This document shows, one piece after another, positions 37,239-46,432 of a DNA stretch of 64,000 nucleotides. This stretch comes from Mesorhizobium huakuii. Its GTDB lineage: Bacteria; Pseudomonadota; Alphaproteobacteria; Rhizobiales; Rhizobiaceae. A program made the translations under genes and the position numbers. The stretch spans positions 124,001-188,000 of the forward strand of contig NZ_BSNY01000010.1 of assembly GCF_030160235.1 (NCBI RefSeq), in the 5' to 3' direction. Position 1 is the first letter of the stretch; every line of letters begins with the position of its first letter. The notes beneath the pieces are model-generated. The model searched no databases, was not told the origin of the DNA, and saw only the letters and a list, made by a program, of their open reading frames with translations.

Positions 37239-37252
37239 TTGATTGGGATCAA
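37239..37252. promoter_or_regulatory. FNR/FixK-type box TTGATTGGGATCAA
   Basis: Second box, near the ideal TTGAT-N4-ATCAA. A class II start site 41.5 bases downstream of its centre would be at about 37287, just before the GGGAGAG ribosome site of ppsA. Confidence 0.75.
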
Positions 37253-37303
37253 GGCTTATGCAGGTGAATTCCGCAGAGTGTCCCGATGCGTAGGGAGAGT
37301 CCG

Positions 37304-39709
37304 GTGAACGCAGGGTCTGCACTTGTAGATAGGCTTACGGCCCGATTTGAGGAGGTCGGACGCGGCGATGTCGGCCATGTCGGAGGCAAGAATGCTTCGC
37401 TGGGCGAGATGGTGCAGGCCTTGGCACCAAAAGGCATCCGTGTACCGCCTGGTTTTGCGACGACGGCCAAGGCCTATCGGGACTTTGTGCACGCGAACCG
37501 CCTGGAAGAGCGGATCCAAGCACAGCTGGGCGAAATGATTGCTGGAAAGGCATCCCTTGCCGAGACGGGCAAGGCCATTCGGGAATTGTTTCTGCATGGC
37601 GACTGGCCCGAGGAAACCGCGACCGCGATCAAGATCGCCTATCGCGCGCTTTGCCGGAGCATTGAAAAAGCAGAGGTCGATGTCGCCGTGCGTTCAAGCG
37701 CGACCGCCGAGGATTTGCCCGACGCGAGCTTCGCCGGTCAGCAGGAAACCTTCCTGAACATTCGTGGTGAGAATGCTCTGTTGGTGGCATGCCGCCGTTG
37801 CTACGCATCGCTCTTTACCGACCGAGCCATCAGCTATCGCCAGGCAAAAGGGTTCGATCACATGAGTGTCGCACTTTCAATTGGCGTGCAGCAGATGGTC
37901 CGTTCGGATCTTGGCGGATCGGGCGTCATGTTCTCGATCGACACGGAAACCGGCTTCAAGGATGTCGTCGTGATCGATGCCGCCTGGGGGCTGGGCGAAA
38001 ATGTTGTGCAGGGGGCCGTCGATCCCGACGAATACCAGGTCTTCAAACCTCTGCTCTCCGCACCCGCTCTTGTGCCCATCATCGGCAAGAAGTGCGGCGC
38101 CAAGGCGCAGAAGATGATCTACGCCGCCGGCGACAACCCAATCCGAAACGTTCCAACCTCGAAGATAGAGCGGACGGCTTTCGTGCTTGAAGATCATGAG
38201 ATCCTGTTGCTCGCCAGGTGGGCAACTGCGATCGAGGCCCACTACCGCTGTCCCATGGACATGGAATGGGCAAAGGATGGGGAGACAGGCGATATCTTCA
38301 TCGTCCAGGCTCGGCCAGAGACGGTCCAATCCCGTCGCGAAGCGGCAGCTTTCCGATCTTACACGATCACGCGAAAGGGGAGAAAGCTCATCGCAGGACT
38401 TGCGATCGGCGATGCGGTCGTCACGGGCCGCGTCTGCCTGATCGAAAATGCCCGCGACATCGCCAACTTCGTCGACGGTGCAATTCTTGTCACGGGAACC
38501 ACCGACCCTGACTGGGTACCAATCATGAAGCGGGCGGCAGCGATCGTCACCGACCACGGCGGGCGCACCTCGCACGCTGCCATCGTCAGCCGCGAACTCG
38601 GCTTGCCAGCAATTGTCGGCACCGGCAACGCGACCGAATTGTTGCACGGTGAGCAGACCGTAACTGTGTCCTGCGCCGAAGGCGATCAGGGATTTGTCTA
38701 TGAAGGGACGGCCGACTTCGACACCGAAATCGTCGACATGACCAACCTTCCACAAACGCACACCGAGATTATGCTCAATCTCGCGAACCCTGCCGCCGCG
38801 CTGCACTGGTGGCGTCTTCCAGCCGACGGGGTTGGTCTTGCCCGCATGGAGTTCGTGGTAAGCAACCATATCCGCATTCATCCGATGGCGCTGGTGCACT
38901 ACGACCAGCTCAAGGACGAAGCTGCCAAGCGCGAAATCACGGAATTGACGGTCGGCTATGCGGACAAGACGGAGTATTTTGTCGACAGGTTGGCGCGAGG
39001 GCTGTCGCGCATCGCCGCGGCGCTCTACCCAAAGCCCGTCATTGTGCGCATGAGCGATTTCAAGACCAATGAATATGCCGGACTGATAGGAGGCGCCCAG
39101 TTCGAGCCAAAAGAGGAAAACCCGATGATCGGGTTCCGGGGCGCATCCCGGTATTACTCCCCGCTTTACCGAGAGGGCTTCGCGCTTGAGTGCCGAGCCA
39201 TCCGCCGGCTACGGAACGAAATGGGATTTCGAAATGTCATCGTGATGATTCCGTTTTGCCGCTCGACCCATGAGGCCGACCAGGTGCTCGAGGTCATGGC
39301 GGCGAACGGACTAAGGCGCGGCGAAGATGACCTGCAGGTTTTCGTCATGTGCGAAATCCCGTCCAACGTCATTCTAGCGGCGGAATTCGCAAAACGCTTC
39401 GACGGCTTCTCGATCGGATCGAATGATCTCACACAGCTTACTCTTGGGGTCGATCGTGACTCTGCCGAGCTCGCGAACCTCTTCGACGAACAGGATGCGG
39501 CGGTGAAATGGATGATCTCGAACGTCATCAATGCGGCCCGCAAGTCTGGCGCCAAGATCGGTCTCTGCGGGCAAGCGCCGAGCGATCATCCCGAATTCGC
39601 GGCATTCCTCGTCGACTGCGGCATCGACTCGATCTCGGTCAGTCCAGACAGCTTCATCGCGGTGAAGCGAAAGGTCGCCATGGCGGAAACTGCGACCAAC
39701 AAAAAGTGA
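37304..39709 (+). CDS. ppsA: Phosphoenolpyruvate synthase
   Basis: About 801 residues; makes PEP from pyruvate and ATP (gluconeogenic). N-terminal ATP-grasp domain (FEEVGRGDVGHVGGKNASLG; VRSSATAEDLPDASFAGQQE), the swivelling phosphohistidine domain with DHGGRTSHAAI (His424), and the PEP-binding barrel ending in GLCGQAPSDHPE. I choose GTG 37304: GGGAGAG lies four bases before it, and the start site predicted from the FNR-type box would remove the alternative ATG at 37286. It is followed nine bases later by a CBS-BON gene. Confidence 0.93.
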   Translation: MNAGSALVDRLTARFEEVGRGDVGHVGGKNASLGEMVQALAPKGIRVPPGFATTAKAYRDFVHANRLEERIQAQLGEMIAGKASLAETGKAIRELFLHGDWPEETATAIKIAYRALCRSIEKAEVDVAVRSSATAEDLPDASFAGQQETFLNIRGENALLVACRRCYASLFTDRAISYRQAKGFDHMSVALSIGVQQMVRSDLGGSGVMFSIDTETGFKDVVVIDAAWGLGENVVQGAVDPDEYQVFKPLLSAPALVPIIGKKCGAKAQKMIYAAGDNPIRNVPTSKIERTAFVLEDHEILLLARWATAIEAHYRCPMDMEWAKDGETGDIFIVQARPETVQSRREAAAFRSYTITRKGRKLIAGLAIGDAVVTGRVCLIENARDIANFVDGAILVTGTTDPDWVPIMKRAAAIVTDHGGRTSHAAIVSRELGLPAIVGTGNATELLHGEQTVTVSCAEGDQGFVYEGTADFDTEIVDMTNLPQTHTEIMLNLANPAAALHWWRLPADGVGLARMEFVVSNHIRIHPMALVHYDQLKDEAAKREITELTVGYADKTEYFVDRLARGLSRIAAALYPKPVIVRMSDFKTNEYAGLIGGAQFEPKEENPMIGFRGASRYYSPLYREGFALECRAIRRLRNEMGFRNVIVMIPFCRSTHEADQVLEVMAANGLRRGEDDLQVFVMCEIPSNVILAAEFAKRFDGFSIGSNDLTQLTLGVDRDSAELANLFDEQDAAVKWMISNVINAARKSGAKIGLCGQAPSDHPEFAAFLVDCGIDSISVSPDSFIAVKRKVAMAETATNKK

Positions 39710-39718
39710 GGCAAGACA

Positions 39719-40411
39719 ATGAGAGCCAGCGACATCATGACCATGGGGGCGACCACGGTCCGCCCCGACACCACGATCGAGCACGCGGCGCGCGTCATGC
39801 TTGAGCACCGCATCAGCGGCCTGCCGGTCGTAAACGCACAAGGAAAGCTGCTCGGCATCGTTACCGAGCGCGACCTGTTGCGTCGGGAGGAGATCGGAAC
39901 CGCGCGCCATCGCCCGCGATGGCTGGAGATCTGGCTGAATAGGAGTCAGCTGGCGCGAGAGTATGCTCAGGAGCATGGGCGTGAGGTCGAGCACGTCATG
40001 AGCCGCGACGTCGCAAGCGTCGGCCCGGATGCGCCGGTCGGCGAGATCGTCGACCTGATGGAAAAGCGTCGCATCAAGCGGCTGCCGGTCGTCAGCGAGG
40101 GCAAAGTAATCGGCATCGTCAGCCGCTCCAACCTATTGTCGGCGCTGTCGCGCCATGTCGGTGAAATCCCTTTATCGGTCGTCAGCGACTTGGAAATCCG
40201 CAAGCGCATTATGGAGGAAGTTGAAAACAAGGCCTGGATGCTTGACGTCGCGATCGACGTCGTCGTTCACGACGGTGTCGTCCATCTCAATGGTACGGTC
40301 GCGGATGAAAATGTGCGCGCCGCGATACGCGTCGCAGCCGAAAACACGTCGGGCGCCGTCCGCGTGGTCGACAATATCCGTGTTGTTACCCCCGCCGCGG
40401 ACGATACGTGA
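39719..40411 (+). CDS. CBS-CBS-BON protein, copy 1
   Basis: 230 residues. Two CBS domains (about 1-60: RASDIMTMGATTVRPDTTIE, HRISGLPVVNAQGKLLGIV; and about 90-150: HVMSRDVASVGPDAPVGEIV, KRLPVVSEGKVIGIVSRSNL) form an adenine-nucleotide sensor. A C-terminal BON domain (about 160-225: VVVHDGVVHLNGTVADE) may contact membrane or partner. Starts nine bases after ppsA, so probably tunes it or another enzyme to energy state. Paralogue at 46433-47146. Confidence 0.92.
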   Translation: MRASDIMTMGATTVRPDTTIEHAARVMLEHRISGLPVVNAQGKLLGIVTERDLLRREEIGTARHRPRWLEIWLNRSQLAREYAQEHGREVEHVMSRDVASVGPDAPVGEIVDLMEKRRIKRLPVVSEGKVIGIVSRSNLLSALSRHVGEIPLSVVSDLEIRKRIMEEVENKAWMLDVAIDVVVHDGVVHLNGTVADENVRAAIRVAAENTSGAVRVVDNIRVVTPAADDT

Positions 40412-40581
40412 GTGTTCCTTGGGGTGCAATGAAATGGCTTGTAGACAGAATTGATCCGCATGCGAACGTCTGATTGGATCAAGTGACGAGCTTCGTGTTT
40501 TGATGATCGCCACCCAATATCTCGACAACGCTGCCGAGGATTTTCGTCGGCGCTCCCGCCGCAATATGGCTTTGGCCGCAT

Positions 40582-41847
40582 TTAGGATTGGCTGGACATT
40601 GCATCCTCTTCGGTCTCGGTTTTTTGATTGCCCCCAAGAGTGGGAACGCGCCAGCGAACCACTCCAAGACCAGCGAGCGCCAGCGCTGTAAGACCTGCGC
40701 CCGTCAAAAAGGTCATTTGCGGTCCAAAGATTTCCCAAAGCATGCCTGCCAGCAGGCTCGCCACCAGCAACGCGAAGCCGCCCGCAAGGTTGAACATGCC
40801 GAAGGCAGTGCCTCTGAGTTCCGGCGGCGCAGTATCACTGACGAGCGTTGCCAGAAGCCCTTCCGTGAACCCCAGATGCAAACCCCAGAGGGCCACGCCG
40901 AGCGCAACACCGGGAAGGCTTCCGGCGCGCGCCAGCACAAGGTCTGCAGCAATGAGGATCGAGAAGCCGACAATTATCATTGTCAGGCGATTGACGCGGT
41001 CTGAGAGCGCGCCCGCCGGATAGGCCGCGAGCGCGTAGATTACATTCATGACCACAAATATCAGTGGGATGAGAACGGTTGGCAAACCCATGCCTTGTGC
41101 GCGCACTAGGAGAAAGGCCTGACTGAACCTGGCCAAGGTGAACACGGTTGCGACACAGACAACAAGCCAGAAGGACGAACCCAGCCGTCGCAGCTCTGGC
41201 ATGCTCAGGGGAGCCCGCACCTGACGCAAGTCTGCAGGTCGAACCGGCTCACGAACGGCAAGGGCAAGGACGCCAACCGCGAGTGCGCCGGGAAGAACGG
41301 CGACCCAGAACACGATCCGAAACTGATTGGAGGTCAGCCACATCAAGCCAATTGCCAGGAGCGGCCCGACAAATGCGCCTACCGTGTCGAGAGATTGACG
41401 AAGACCGAAACTCGCGCCTCGCAGGTCTGGCGGAGCTATATCGGCAATCAGAGCGTCACGGGGGGCGTCTCGGATTCCTTTGCCGATCCGGTCGACAAAG
41501 CGTGCTGCCATAACCCATCCAACTGACGAAGCCAGCGGGAACACCGGCTTGGTGACGGCCGCCAGAGCGTAGCCGATGACGGCCAGTAGCTTGCGTTTTC
41601 CCAGCCAATCAGACAGCGCACCGGAGAAGACTTTGGTAATGGCAGCAGTCGCTTCGGCAACGCCTTCTATCGTCCCGATCGCCACCATCGATGCCCCCAT
41701 GACGGTCACGAGATAGATTGGCAGCAAGGCGTGGACCATCTCCGAGGAGACGTCCATCAACAATGACACGAAGCCCAGCGCCCAGATTTCCGAGGAGATG
41801 GTCCGAAGGCCTGTGCGAGCACATTCTGATGTCGCAGGGTGTTCCAT
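40582..41847 (-). CDS. MFS transporter
   Basis: 421 residues, about twelve membrane spans. The inter-helix motif DWLGKRKLLAVIGYALAA and DRIGKGIRDAPRDALIAD mark a Major Facilitator of the group with homology to YfcJ/antiseptic or multidrug carriers; the substrate is unknown. MEHPATSECARTG precedes the first span. It converges on the CBS-BON gene and lies upstream, same strand, of nothing obvious. No FNR-type box found before it. Confidence 0.88.
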   Translation of the reverse strand: MEHPATSECARTGLRTISSEIWALGFVSLLMDVSSEMVHALLPIYLVTVMGASMVAIGTIEGVAEATAAITKVFSGALSDWLGKRKLLAVIGYALAAVTKPVFPLASSVGWVMAARFVDRIGKGIRDAPRDALIADIAPPDLRGASFGLRQSLDTVGAFVGPLLAIGLMWLTSNQFRIVFWVAVLPGALAVGVLALAVREPVRPADLRQVRAPLSMPELRRLGSSFWLVVCVATVFTLARFSQAFLLVRAQGMGLPTVLIPLIFVVMNVIYALAAYPAGALSDRVNRLTMIIVGFSILIAADLVLARAGSLPGVALGVALWGLHLGFTEGLLATLVSDTAPPELRGTAFGMFNLAGGFALLVASLLAGMLWEIFGPQMTFLTGAGLTALALAGLGVVRWRVPTLGGNQKTETEEDAMSSQS

Positions 41848-41941
41848 TGCTCCCTATCTCACCAACTCGATACTGGGACCTCCTCCGTTGCCAACAGGCT
41901 CGCAAGCAATCGCCATCTTCAACCGCCGGGACTGAGGCCAA

Positions 41942-41964
41942 CAGCGCGCCGGTCAGGCGCGCTG
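41942..41964 (-). terminator. Hairpin after the hsp20 gene
   Basis: Stem CAGCGCGCC / GGCGCGCTG with loop GGTCA, 21 bases past the hsp20 stop. There is no T run, so termination is uncertain. Confidence 0.4.
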
Positions 41965-41984
41965 AGGATCCTTAGCCACGGCAA

Positions 41985-42524
41985 TCAGGCAGCCTTGACC
42001 GTGATCTTCTTCTCGGCCTTCTGGGCTTCGGCGGTCTTGGGCAGTTTCACCGTCAGCACGCCCTTGGTGAAGCTTGCATCGATCTTGTCGGTGTCGACGC
42101 CTTCAGGTAGCTGGAAGGAACGCTGGAAGGAGCCGTAGCGGCGTTCGGACAGATAATAGTCCTTGTCCTTCTCTTCCTTTTCTTCCTTCTTTTCGCCCTT
42201 GATCGTCAGCATGCGGTTGGAGAGCTTGATCTCGACATTCTTCTCGTCGATGCCGGGCAGCTCGGCCGTGATCTCATACTGCTTTTCCTTCTCGACGAGG
42301 TCCATCGCCGGCGCCACCGGCCAATCCGCGCTGCGCAGTGACGGCAGTTCACGACCGAAAAGGGAGCGGGTCGAGGGCAGCCGGAAATCGAAAGCGTGGA
42401 AGTCGTCGAACAGCCGGTCGATTTCGCGACGCAGGCTTTCGAACGGTGCCGTCCAGTTGTCGGACCGGGCAGGGGCGGTGGTCTTGTCTGTCTTGACGGG
42501 GAGTTTGGTGGCAGCTTCAGCCAT
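41985..42524 (-). CDS. Hsp20/alpha-crystallin small heat shock protein
   Basis: 179 residues, ATP-independent holdase. N-terminal region with FESLRREIDRLFDDFHAFDF; the alpha-crystallin domain runs from about 70 to 170 (DLVEKEKQYEITAELPGIDE, NRMLTIKGEKKEEKE, SFQRSFQLPEGVDTDKIDA, GVLTVKLPKT). The start ATG 42524 follows TAGGAGAAGAACC. Two FNR-type boxes lie about 190 and 230 bases upstream, implying a long leader or an intermediate gene. Confidence 0.95.
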   Translation of the reverse strand: MAEAATKLPVKTDKTTAPARSDNWTAPFESLRREIDRLFDDFHAFDFRLPSTRSLFGRELPSLRSADWPVAPAMDLVEKEKQYEITAELPGIDEKNVEIKLSNRMLTIKGEKKEEKEEKDKDYYLSERRYGSFQRSFQLPEGVDTDKIDASFTKGVLTVKLPKTAEAQKAEKKITVKAA

Positions 42525-42707
42525 GGTTCTTCTCCTAGCATTTGGGGTTGAATGCGAGCCCGCTGCCTCGACCCTGTCGCCTCAGGTTTCCCTAGGAGCC
42601 GGTGAGAGAAGCGGGCCCGCTTGTCAGGTGCTGTAAGAGGGGCCACGCGCCCAACCACTTCCCGATCTCGGGTCGTTACCGCCCCGCGTGGCAACATCCA
42701 GCCTGAC

Positions 42708-42721
42708 ATGAGCTGGATCAA
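42708..42721. promoter_or_regulatory. Near-match FNR-type box ATGAGCTGGATCAA
   Basis: One mismatch in the first arm; 24 bases from the perfect box at 42745. It may be a second, weaker site in the hsp20 upstream region. Confidence 0.35.
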
Positions 42722-42744
42722 AGCAGTTGTGGAGTGGCCGCTCA

Positions 42745-42758
42745 TTGATCGGGATCAA
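42745..42758. promoter_or_regulatory. FNR/FixK-type box TTGATCGGGATCAA
   Basis: Matches the full consensus TTGAT-N4-ATCAA. It lies 227 bases upstream of hsp20 and 98 bases upstream of a doubtful 64-codon frame (42850-43044). Confidence 0.75.
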
Positions 42759-43101
42759 TGGCGAGAGAAAAAGTCATTCGCCGGAACTCGAATTGAGAGG
42801 CGCAACCACCAAAGGATAGCGCGATGCCTCGGCACCGCACGGCAGTCCGATGATCAAAGGTGCTTGCGCTCAAGTCCGGCGCAGGAGTACCGAGTGCGGA
42901 CAGTCGATCGGCAAGATGGCCCCCGGCAATGGCGTCGGACGAAAGCTCGGAAATCAGCGACTGCTGTTCTTCAAGAACCGGGTCGTTGGCATGATCCTCC
43001 AGGATCGCGGCGGACCGATCGTCGGAAGTATCGGAGGCGGTTAGGTTCGGTGACCGGATCCTTGCTCGATCAGTCCCCAGATACCAGCCGCGCTTGCAGC
43101 A
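42759..43101. other. Gap between the hsp20 promoter region and the exporter operon
   Basis: A plus-strand frame at 42850-43044 (64 codons; KMAPGNGVGRKLGNQRLLFF) is placed as if driven by the box at 42745, but has no ribosome site and no family. I do not call it a gene. Confidence 0.4.
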
Positions 43102-43815
43102 TCACTGCGAATGGCGTTCCAGCACATTGATACGGTCCTCGGTTATCCTGCCGTCTACGACCTGGATGATCCGATCGCAGCGGCCGGCGAGATCATGGTT
43201 GTGCGTGACAATCAGGAAGGTCGTGCCGCGCTCTCTGTTGAAGCGCTGCATCAATTCGAAAACAGCATCGGCTGAGGCCGTGTCGAGATTGCCGGTTGGC
43301 TCATCGGCGAGCACCAGCAACGGATCCATCGCCAAGGCGCGGGCTATGGCGACGCGCTGCTGCTGGCCGCCCGACATGTTCAGCGCCCGATTGTTGCGCC
43401 ATCTGCCGAGGTCGACCCAGTCCAGGAGCTCGTCGGCGCGCCGTTCCATCGTGGCGTCCGGTCGGCCACGATCCAGCAGCATCGGCATCATGACATTCTC
43501 GCGCGCGGTGAAAGCAGAGATCAGATAATGGTACTGGAACACAAAACCGATCGTGTGGCCGCGCAGGCTGGTCAAGGCGGCTTCCGACAATTGAGTCGTG
43601 TCCTCGCCATGGATCGATAGCCGCCCGGAGGTCGGGCGATCGAGCAGGCCAATGATATTGAGCAGCGTGCTCTTGCCTGATCCGGATGGCCCCATCAGGG
43701 CGACGAATTCGCGCGGATGGATGGTGACGTCTATGCCGTGCAGCACTTCGGTCTCGACCGGGGTGCCGACATTGTAGGATTTGCGAATGCCTTCGAGAGC
43801 CAGCAGATCAGCCAT
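43102..43815 (-). CDS. ABC transporter ATP-binding protein (MacB/LolD type)
   Basis: 237 residues from ATG 43815, overlapping the permease stop by eight bases (ATGGCTGA). Walker [10 protein letters not shown] near residue 45, signature [16 protein letters not shown], Walker [14 protein letters not shown]. The sequence falls in the LolD/MacB ATPase group that drives mechanotransmission rather than substrate passage. Last gene of a three-gene exporter operon read leftward. Confidence 0.93.
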   Translation of the reverse strand: MADLLALEGIRKSYNVGTPVETEVLHGIDVTIHPREFVALMGPSGSGKSTLLNIIGLLDRPTSGRLSIHGEDTTQLSEAALTSLRGHTIGFVFQYHYLISAFTARENVMMPMLLDRGRPDATMERRADELLDWVDLGRWRNNRALNMSGGQQQRVAIARALAMDPLLVLADEPTGNLDTASADAVFELMQRFNRERGTTFLIVTHNHDLAGRCDRIIQVVDGRITEDRINVLERHSQ

Positions 43816-45034
43816 CGATGGCATCCACCGGATCGAGGCTTGCGGCGCGCAGCGCCGGCACGATGCCGGCTATCACCCCGGTAATGGTGGCAAGGGCCGC
43901 CGAAGATACGAACAGGCTCGGTTGGATATAGAGGGGGAACAGTTCGGAGCCATCGGCCTGTCGTGCGTAGCGGTGCCACACCATGAGAGCGGCGGCGCCG
44001 ACCAGCGCTCCGGCCAACGAGCCGACAAAACCGAGCACGCCGCCCTGGATCAGGAAGACCCTCAGGATTTGTCCGCGCGCGCAACCCATGGCGCGCAATA
44101 TGCCGATGTCCTTGGAACGCTGAAGCACGGACACCACCAGCACGGCCGCAATGCCGAACGCCACGGACAGGCCGACAAAGATGCGGATCAGGGCACTGGA
44201 GAGGTTTTGGGCCCGGATCGCAGTGAATATCTGGGCGTTCGTCTTGATCCAGCTGTCGGCCTCCACCGGTAGCGTCGCCTGAATGTCCTGAGCAATGGTT
44301 TCCGCCGCATAGACGTCGGTGACAGTGAGGTCGATCGTCGTCACGCCGCCGAGCAGCCCGAGCAGGCTCTGAGCCGTCCGCAGCGCCACATAAGCGTTGC
44401 GCGCGTTCGCGCCCTTGTTGCCGAGATCGAATATTCCCTTGATTGTCAGTGTGCGGCTGCCGCCAATGGCGGTCGTTACGTTGATCTTGTCGCCGATCGT
44501 CGCGCCGATATCCTTGGCGAGTTCGAGGCCGACGAGGATGTCGTCGGAGCCAAGCTCTGAATTGCCGGCGACGATGTAGTTCGGCACACGAACGATGCGG
44601 AAATAGTCGTCGGCCTGCATTCCAAAGATGCCGATGCTGCGGCTGGCATCGCCGCGTACGGCAAGTGCTGAACCGGATACGGTCGGCGTTGCGATCACCA
44701 CATCCGGCCGAGCGCGCATCGCGGCGAGGATCGTCTGCCACTGATCGATGGAAAGGATGCGCTGCGTCGGCTGCTGGACGATCGCGGCCTCGATCACCCC
44801 ATCATGCCATCTCAGTGGTCGGGCGACTTCCTGTGGCGCCAGGAGCTGGATCTGCGGCTGAGAAGTGAGGACGCGATTGGTGAAGTTGGTCTGCACGCTG
44901 GTCAGCATCGCCGACATGAACACGATGACACCGACGCCGATGGCGATGCCGCTGAGGATGAATCCCGACTGCATGCGGCCTTCGGCGAGAAACCGCAGTG
45001 CTGCGATCCAGGCAAATGTCAGCCAGGGTTTCAT
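43808..45034 (-). CDS. ABC transporter permease (MacB/FtsX type)
   Basis: 408 residues. One N-terminal span ([20 protein letters not shown]), a large periplasmic domain, and three C-terminal spans near 275-400 with the FtsX fold ([27 protein letters not shown]). It pairs with the ATPase encoded next. It overlaps the adaptor gene upstream by four bases, so the three genes form one unit. The exported substrate is unknown; no outer-membrane TolC gene is adjacent. Confidence 0.9.
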   Translation of the reverse strand: MKPWLTFAWIAALRFLAEGRMQSGFILSGIAIGVGVIVFMSAMLTSVQTNFTNRVLTSQPQIQLLAPQEVARPLRWHDGVIEAAIVQQPTQRILSIDQWQTILAAMRARPDVVIATPTVSGSALAVRGDASRSIGIFGMQADDYFRIVRVPNYIVAGNSELGSDDILVGLELAKDIGATIGDKINVTTAIGGSRTLTIKGIFDLGNKGANARNAYVALRTAQSLLGLLGGVTTIDLTVTDVYAAETIAQDIQATLPVEADSWIKTNAQIFTAIRAQNLSSALIRIFVGLSVAFGIAAVLVVSVLQRSKDIGILRAMGCARGQILRVFLIQGGVLGFVGSLAGALVGAAALMVWHRYARQADGSELFPLYIQPSLFVSSAALATITGVIAGIVPALRAASLDPVDAIDG

Positions 45035-46302
45035 GACGCCACCGGCCTGATGCGCTGGCCGGCCCTGACGCCGGCGGCGATCGGAACGACCAGATCATCC
45101 TGCGCAAGTCCTTCCAGGACCTCTATCTTGTCGCTCGTGCGCAAGCCGAGCCTGACCGCCTGCTCGCGTGGGCGGCCGTTGCGAACGACGAGAACCCAAG
45201 GCGAAGCGGATGTCGGGTCATGCACCGCGCGCGCCGGAACGACCAGCGTCGAAGCGCGCTTGTCGATTTCTATGTCCACGGAGACGGTCATGTCCTGGCG
45301 CAGATAGGGCGGGGGAGCTGTTGCGGTGAGCTTCACCTCCACCGACGCGCGCGTGATGTCGACGGACGGGTTGATGTACGACACCTTGGCGTCGAAGCGC
45401 TGGTCTGGATAGGCGTCGGCTGAAACCAGTGCGTCCTGACCTACCCGAAGGAGACCGAGGTTCTTCTCGTCGATCTGCAACACCAACTGGACATCACCGG
45501 CGGGCGCCAGCACGAGGAGGGCGTTTCCGGGCTGAACAATGGCGCCACGCTCGACATTGCGGGTGATGAGTGTGCCGTCTCGTGGCGCGGCGATGGTCGC
45601 ATAGCCAAGGCGCGCTTGCGAAGTCGCGACATTGGCCTGTGCCTGATTGAGCTGGGTCAGCGCCATAACGTAGTCGCTGCCCCCGGGCTGTGCGGTGTAG
45701 ACAGAGAGCTCGGCCGTGCGAACCTGGGTGCGCGCGACATCAAGATCCCTGGTGGCGGTGTCGAGCGTCTCGCGGGTGCCGAAACCCGCCTTGGAGAGCT
45801 GTTCGGCCCTTTGGTAGGCCGCGTGGGCATTGACCAGCGTCGCCTCGGCCTGCTTGAGCGCCTGCTGCGCGGCCGGCAGCGTGAACTCCCGCAGCTGCCG
45901 CATCCGCGCCTCCGCCTGCGCGGCGGCGCCTTGCGCCTGGACGACCGCGGATTTCAGTTCGCTGGACTCCAGGACAATGAGCGGCTGGCCCCGTTTGACG
46001 ATCTGGCCCTCGTCGACCAGCACCTCCGCGACCGTGCCGGTGTACTGCGTTCCGATATTCACGCGATAGGGCGTCTCGACGTGGCCGCTCGCCACGACGG
46101 TCCTTGTGAGATCGCCGCGGATCACGCGATAGACGACGACTTCGGGGCCGACAAGCCAGCGCGCCAGCGCCAGGGCAAGAGCGACCGCCAGCAAGGCCAG
46201 CCCGCCGAGCAGCCATTTGTGGAGCCACACAAAATGCCTGGCCGCCGACATGCGCAGCTTGTGCGATATGTGGGGATGCAAATCTGTGTTGGTCTGCAGC
46301 AT
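45031..46302 (-). CDS. Periplasmic adaptor of the MacA/HlyD (RND-MFP) type
   Basis: 423 residues. One N-terminal span (about 30-50: LLGGLALLAVALALALARWL), then the split lipoyl domain (YTGTVAEVLVDEGQIVKRGQ ... IAAPRDGTLI), a long alpha-hairpin (about 105-200), and the beta-barrel domain (ASVEVKLTATAPPPYLRQDM). Bridges the MacB-type permease to an outer-membrane channel. An FNR-type near-match box is centred 63 bases upstream of ATG 46302, so the whole exporter is probably part of the island regulon. Confidence 0.92.
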   Translation of the reverse strand: MLQTNTDLHPHISHKLRMSAARHFVWLHKWLLGGLALLAVALALALARWLVGPEVVVYRVIRGDLTRTVVASGHVETPYRVNIGTQYTGTVAEVLVDEGQIVKRGQPLIVLESSELKSAVVQAQGAAAQAEARMRQLREFTLPAAQQALKQAEATLVNAHAAYQRAEQLSKAGFGTRETLDTATRDLDVARTQVRTAELSVYTAQPGGSDYVMALTQLNQAQANVATSQARLGYATIAAPRDGTLITRNVERGAIVQPGNALLVLAPAGDVQLVLQIDEKNLGLLRVGQDALVSADAYPDQRFDAKVSYINPSVDITRASVEVKLTATAPPPYLRQDMTVSVDIEIDKRASTLVVPARAVHDPTSASPWVLVVRNGRPREQAVRLGLRTSDKIEVLEGLAQDDLVVPIAAGVRAGQRIRPVAS

Positions 46303-46358
46303 GGCGGCCTCGAAGAGTGAAATCGCCCAATTGATTATGGCGGCGTGCGCCTGCCGCC

Positions 46359-46372
46359 TTGTGCCGGATCAA
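46359..46372. promoter_or_regulatory. Near-match FNR-type box TTGTGCCGGATCAA
   Basis: One mismatch to TTGA-N6-TCAA. Its spacing to the adaptor start (centre 63 bases) is the same as for exact boxes before other genes. Confidence 0.5.
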
Positions 46373-46432
46373 TTCTGGCCTTCGGCTGTCGGTGCACGAT
46401 CGACCGGCCAAGCTCAGGTCGGCAGCCCCGTC

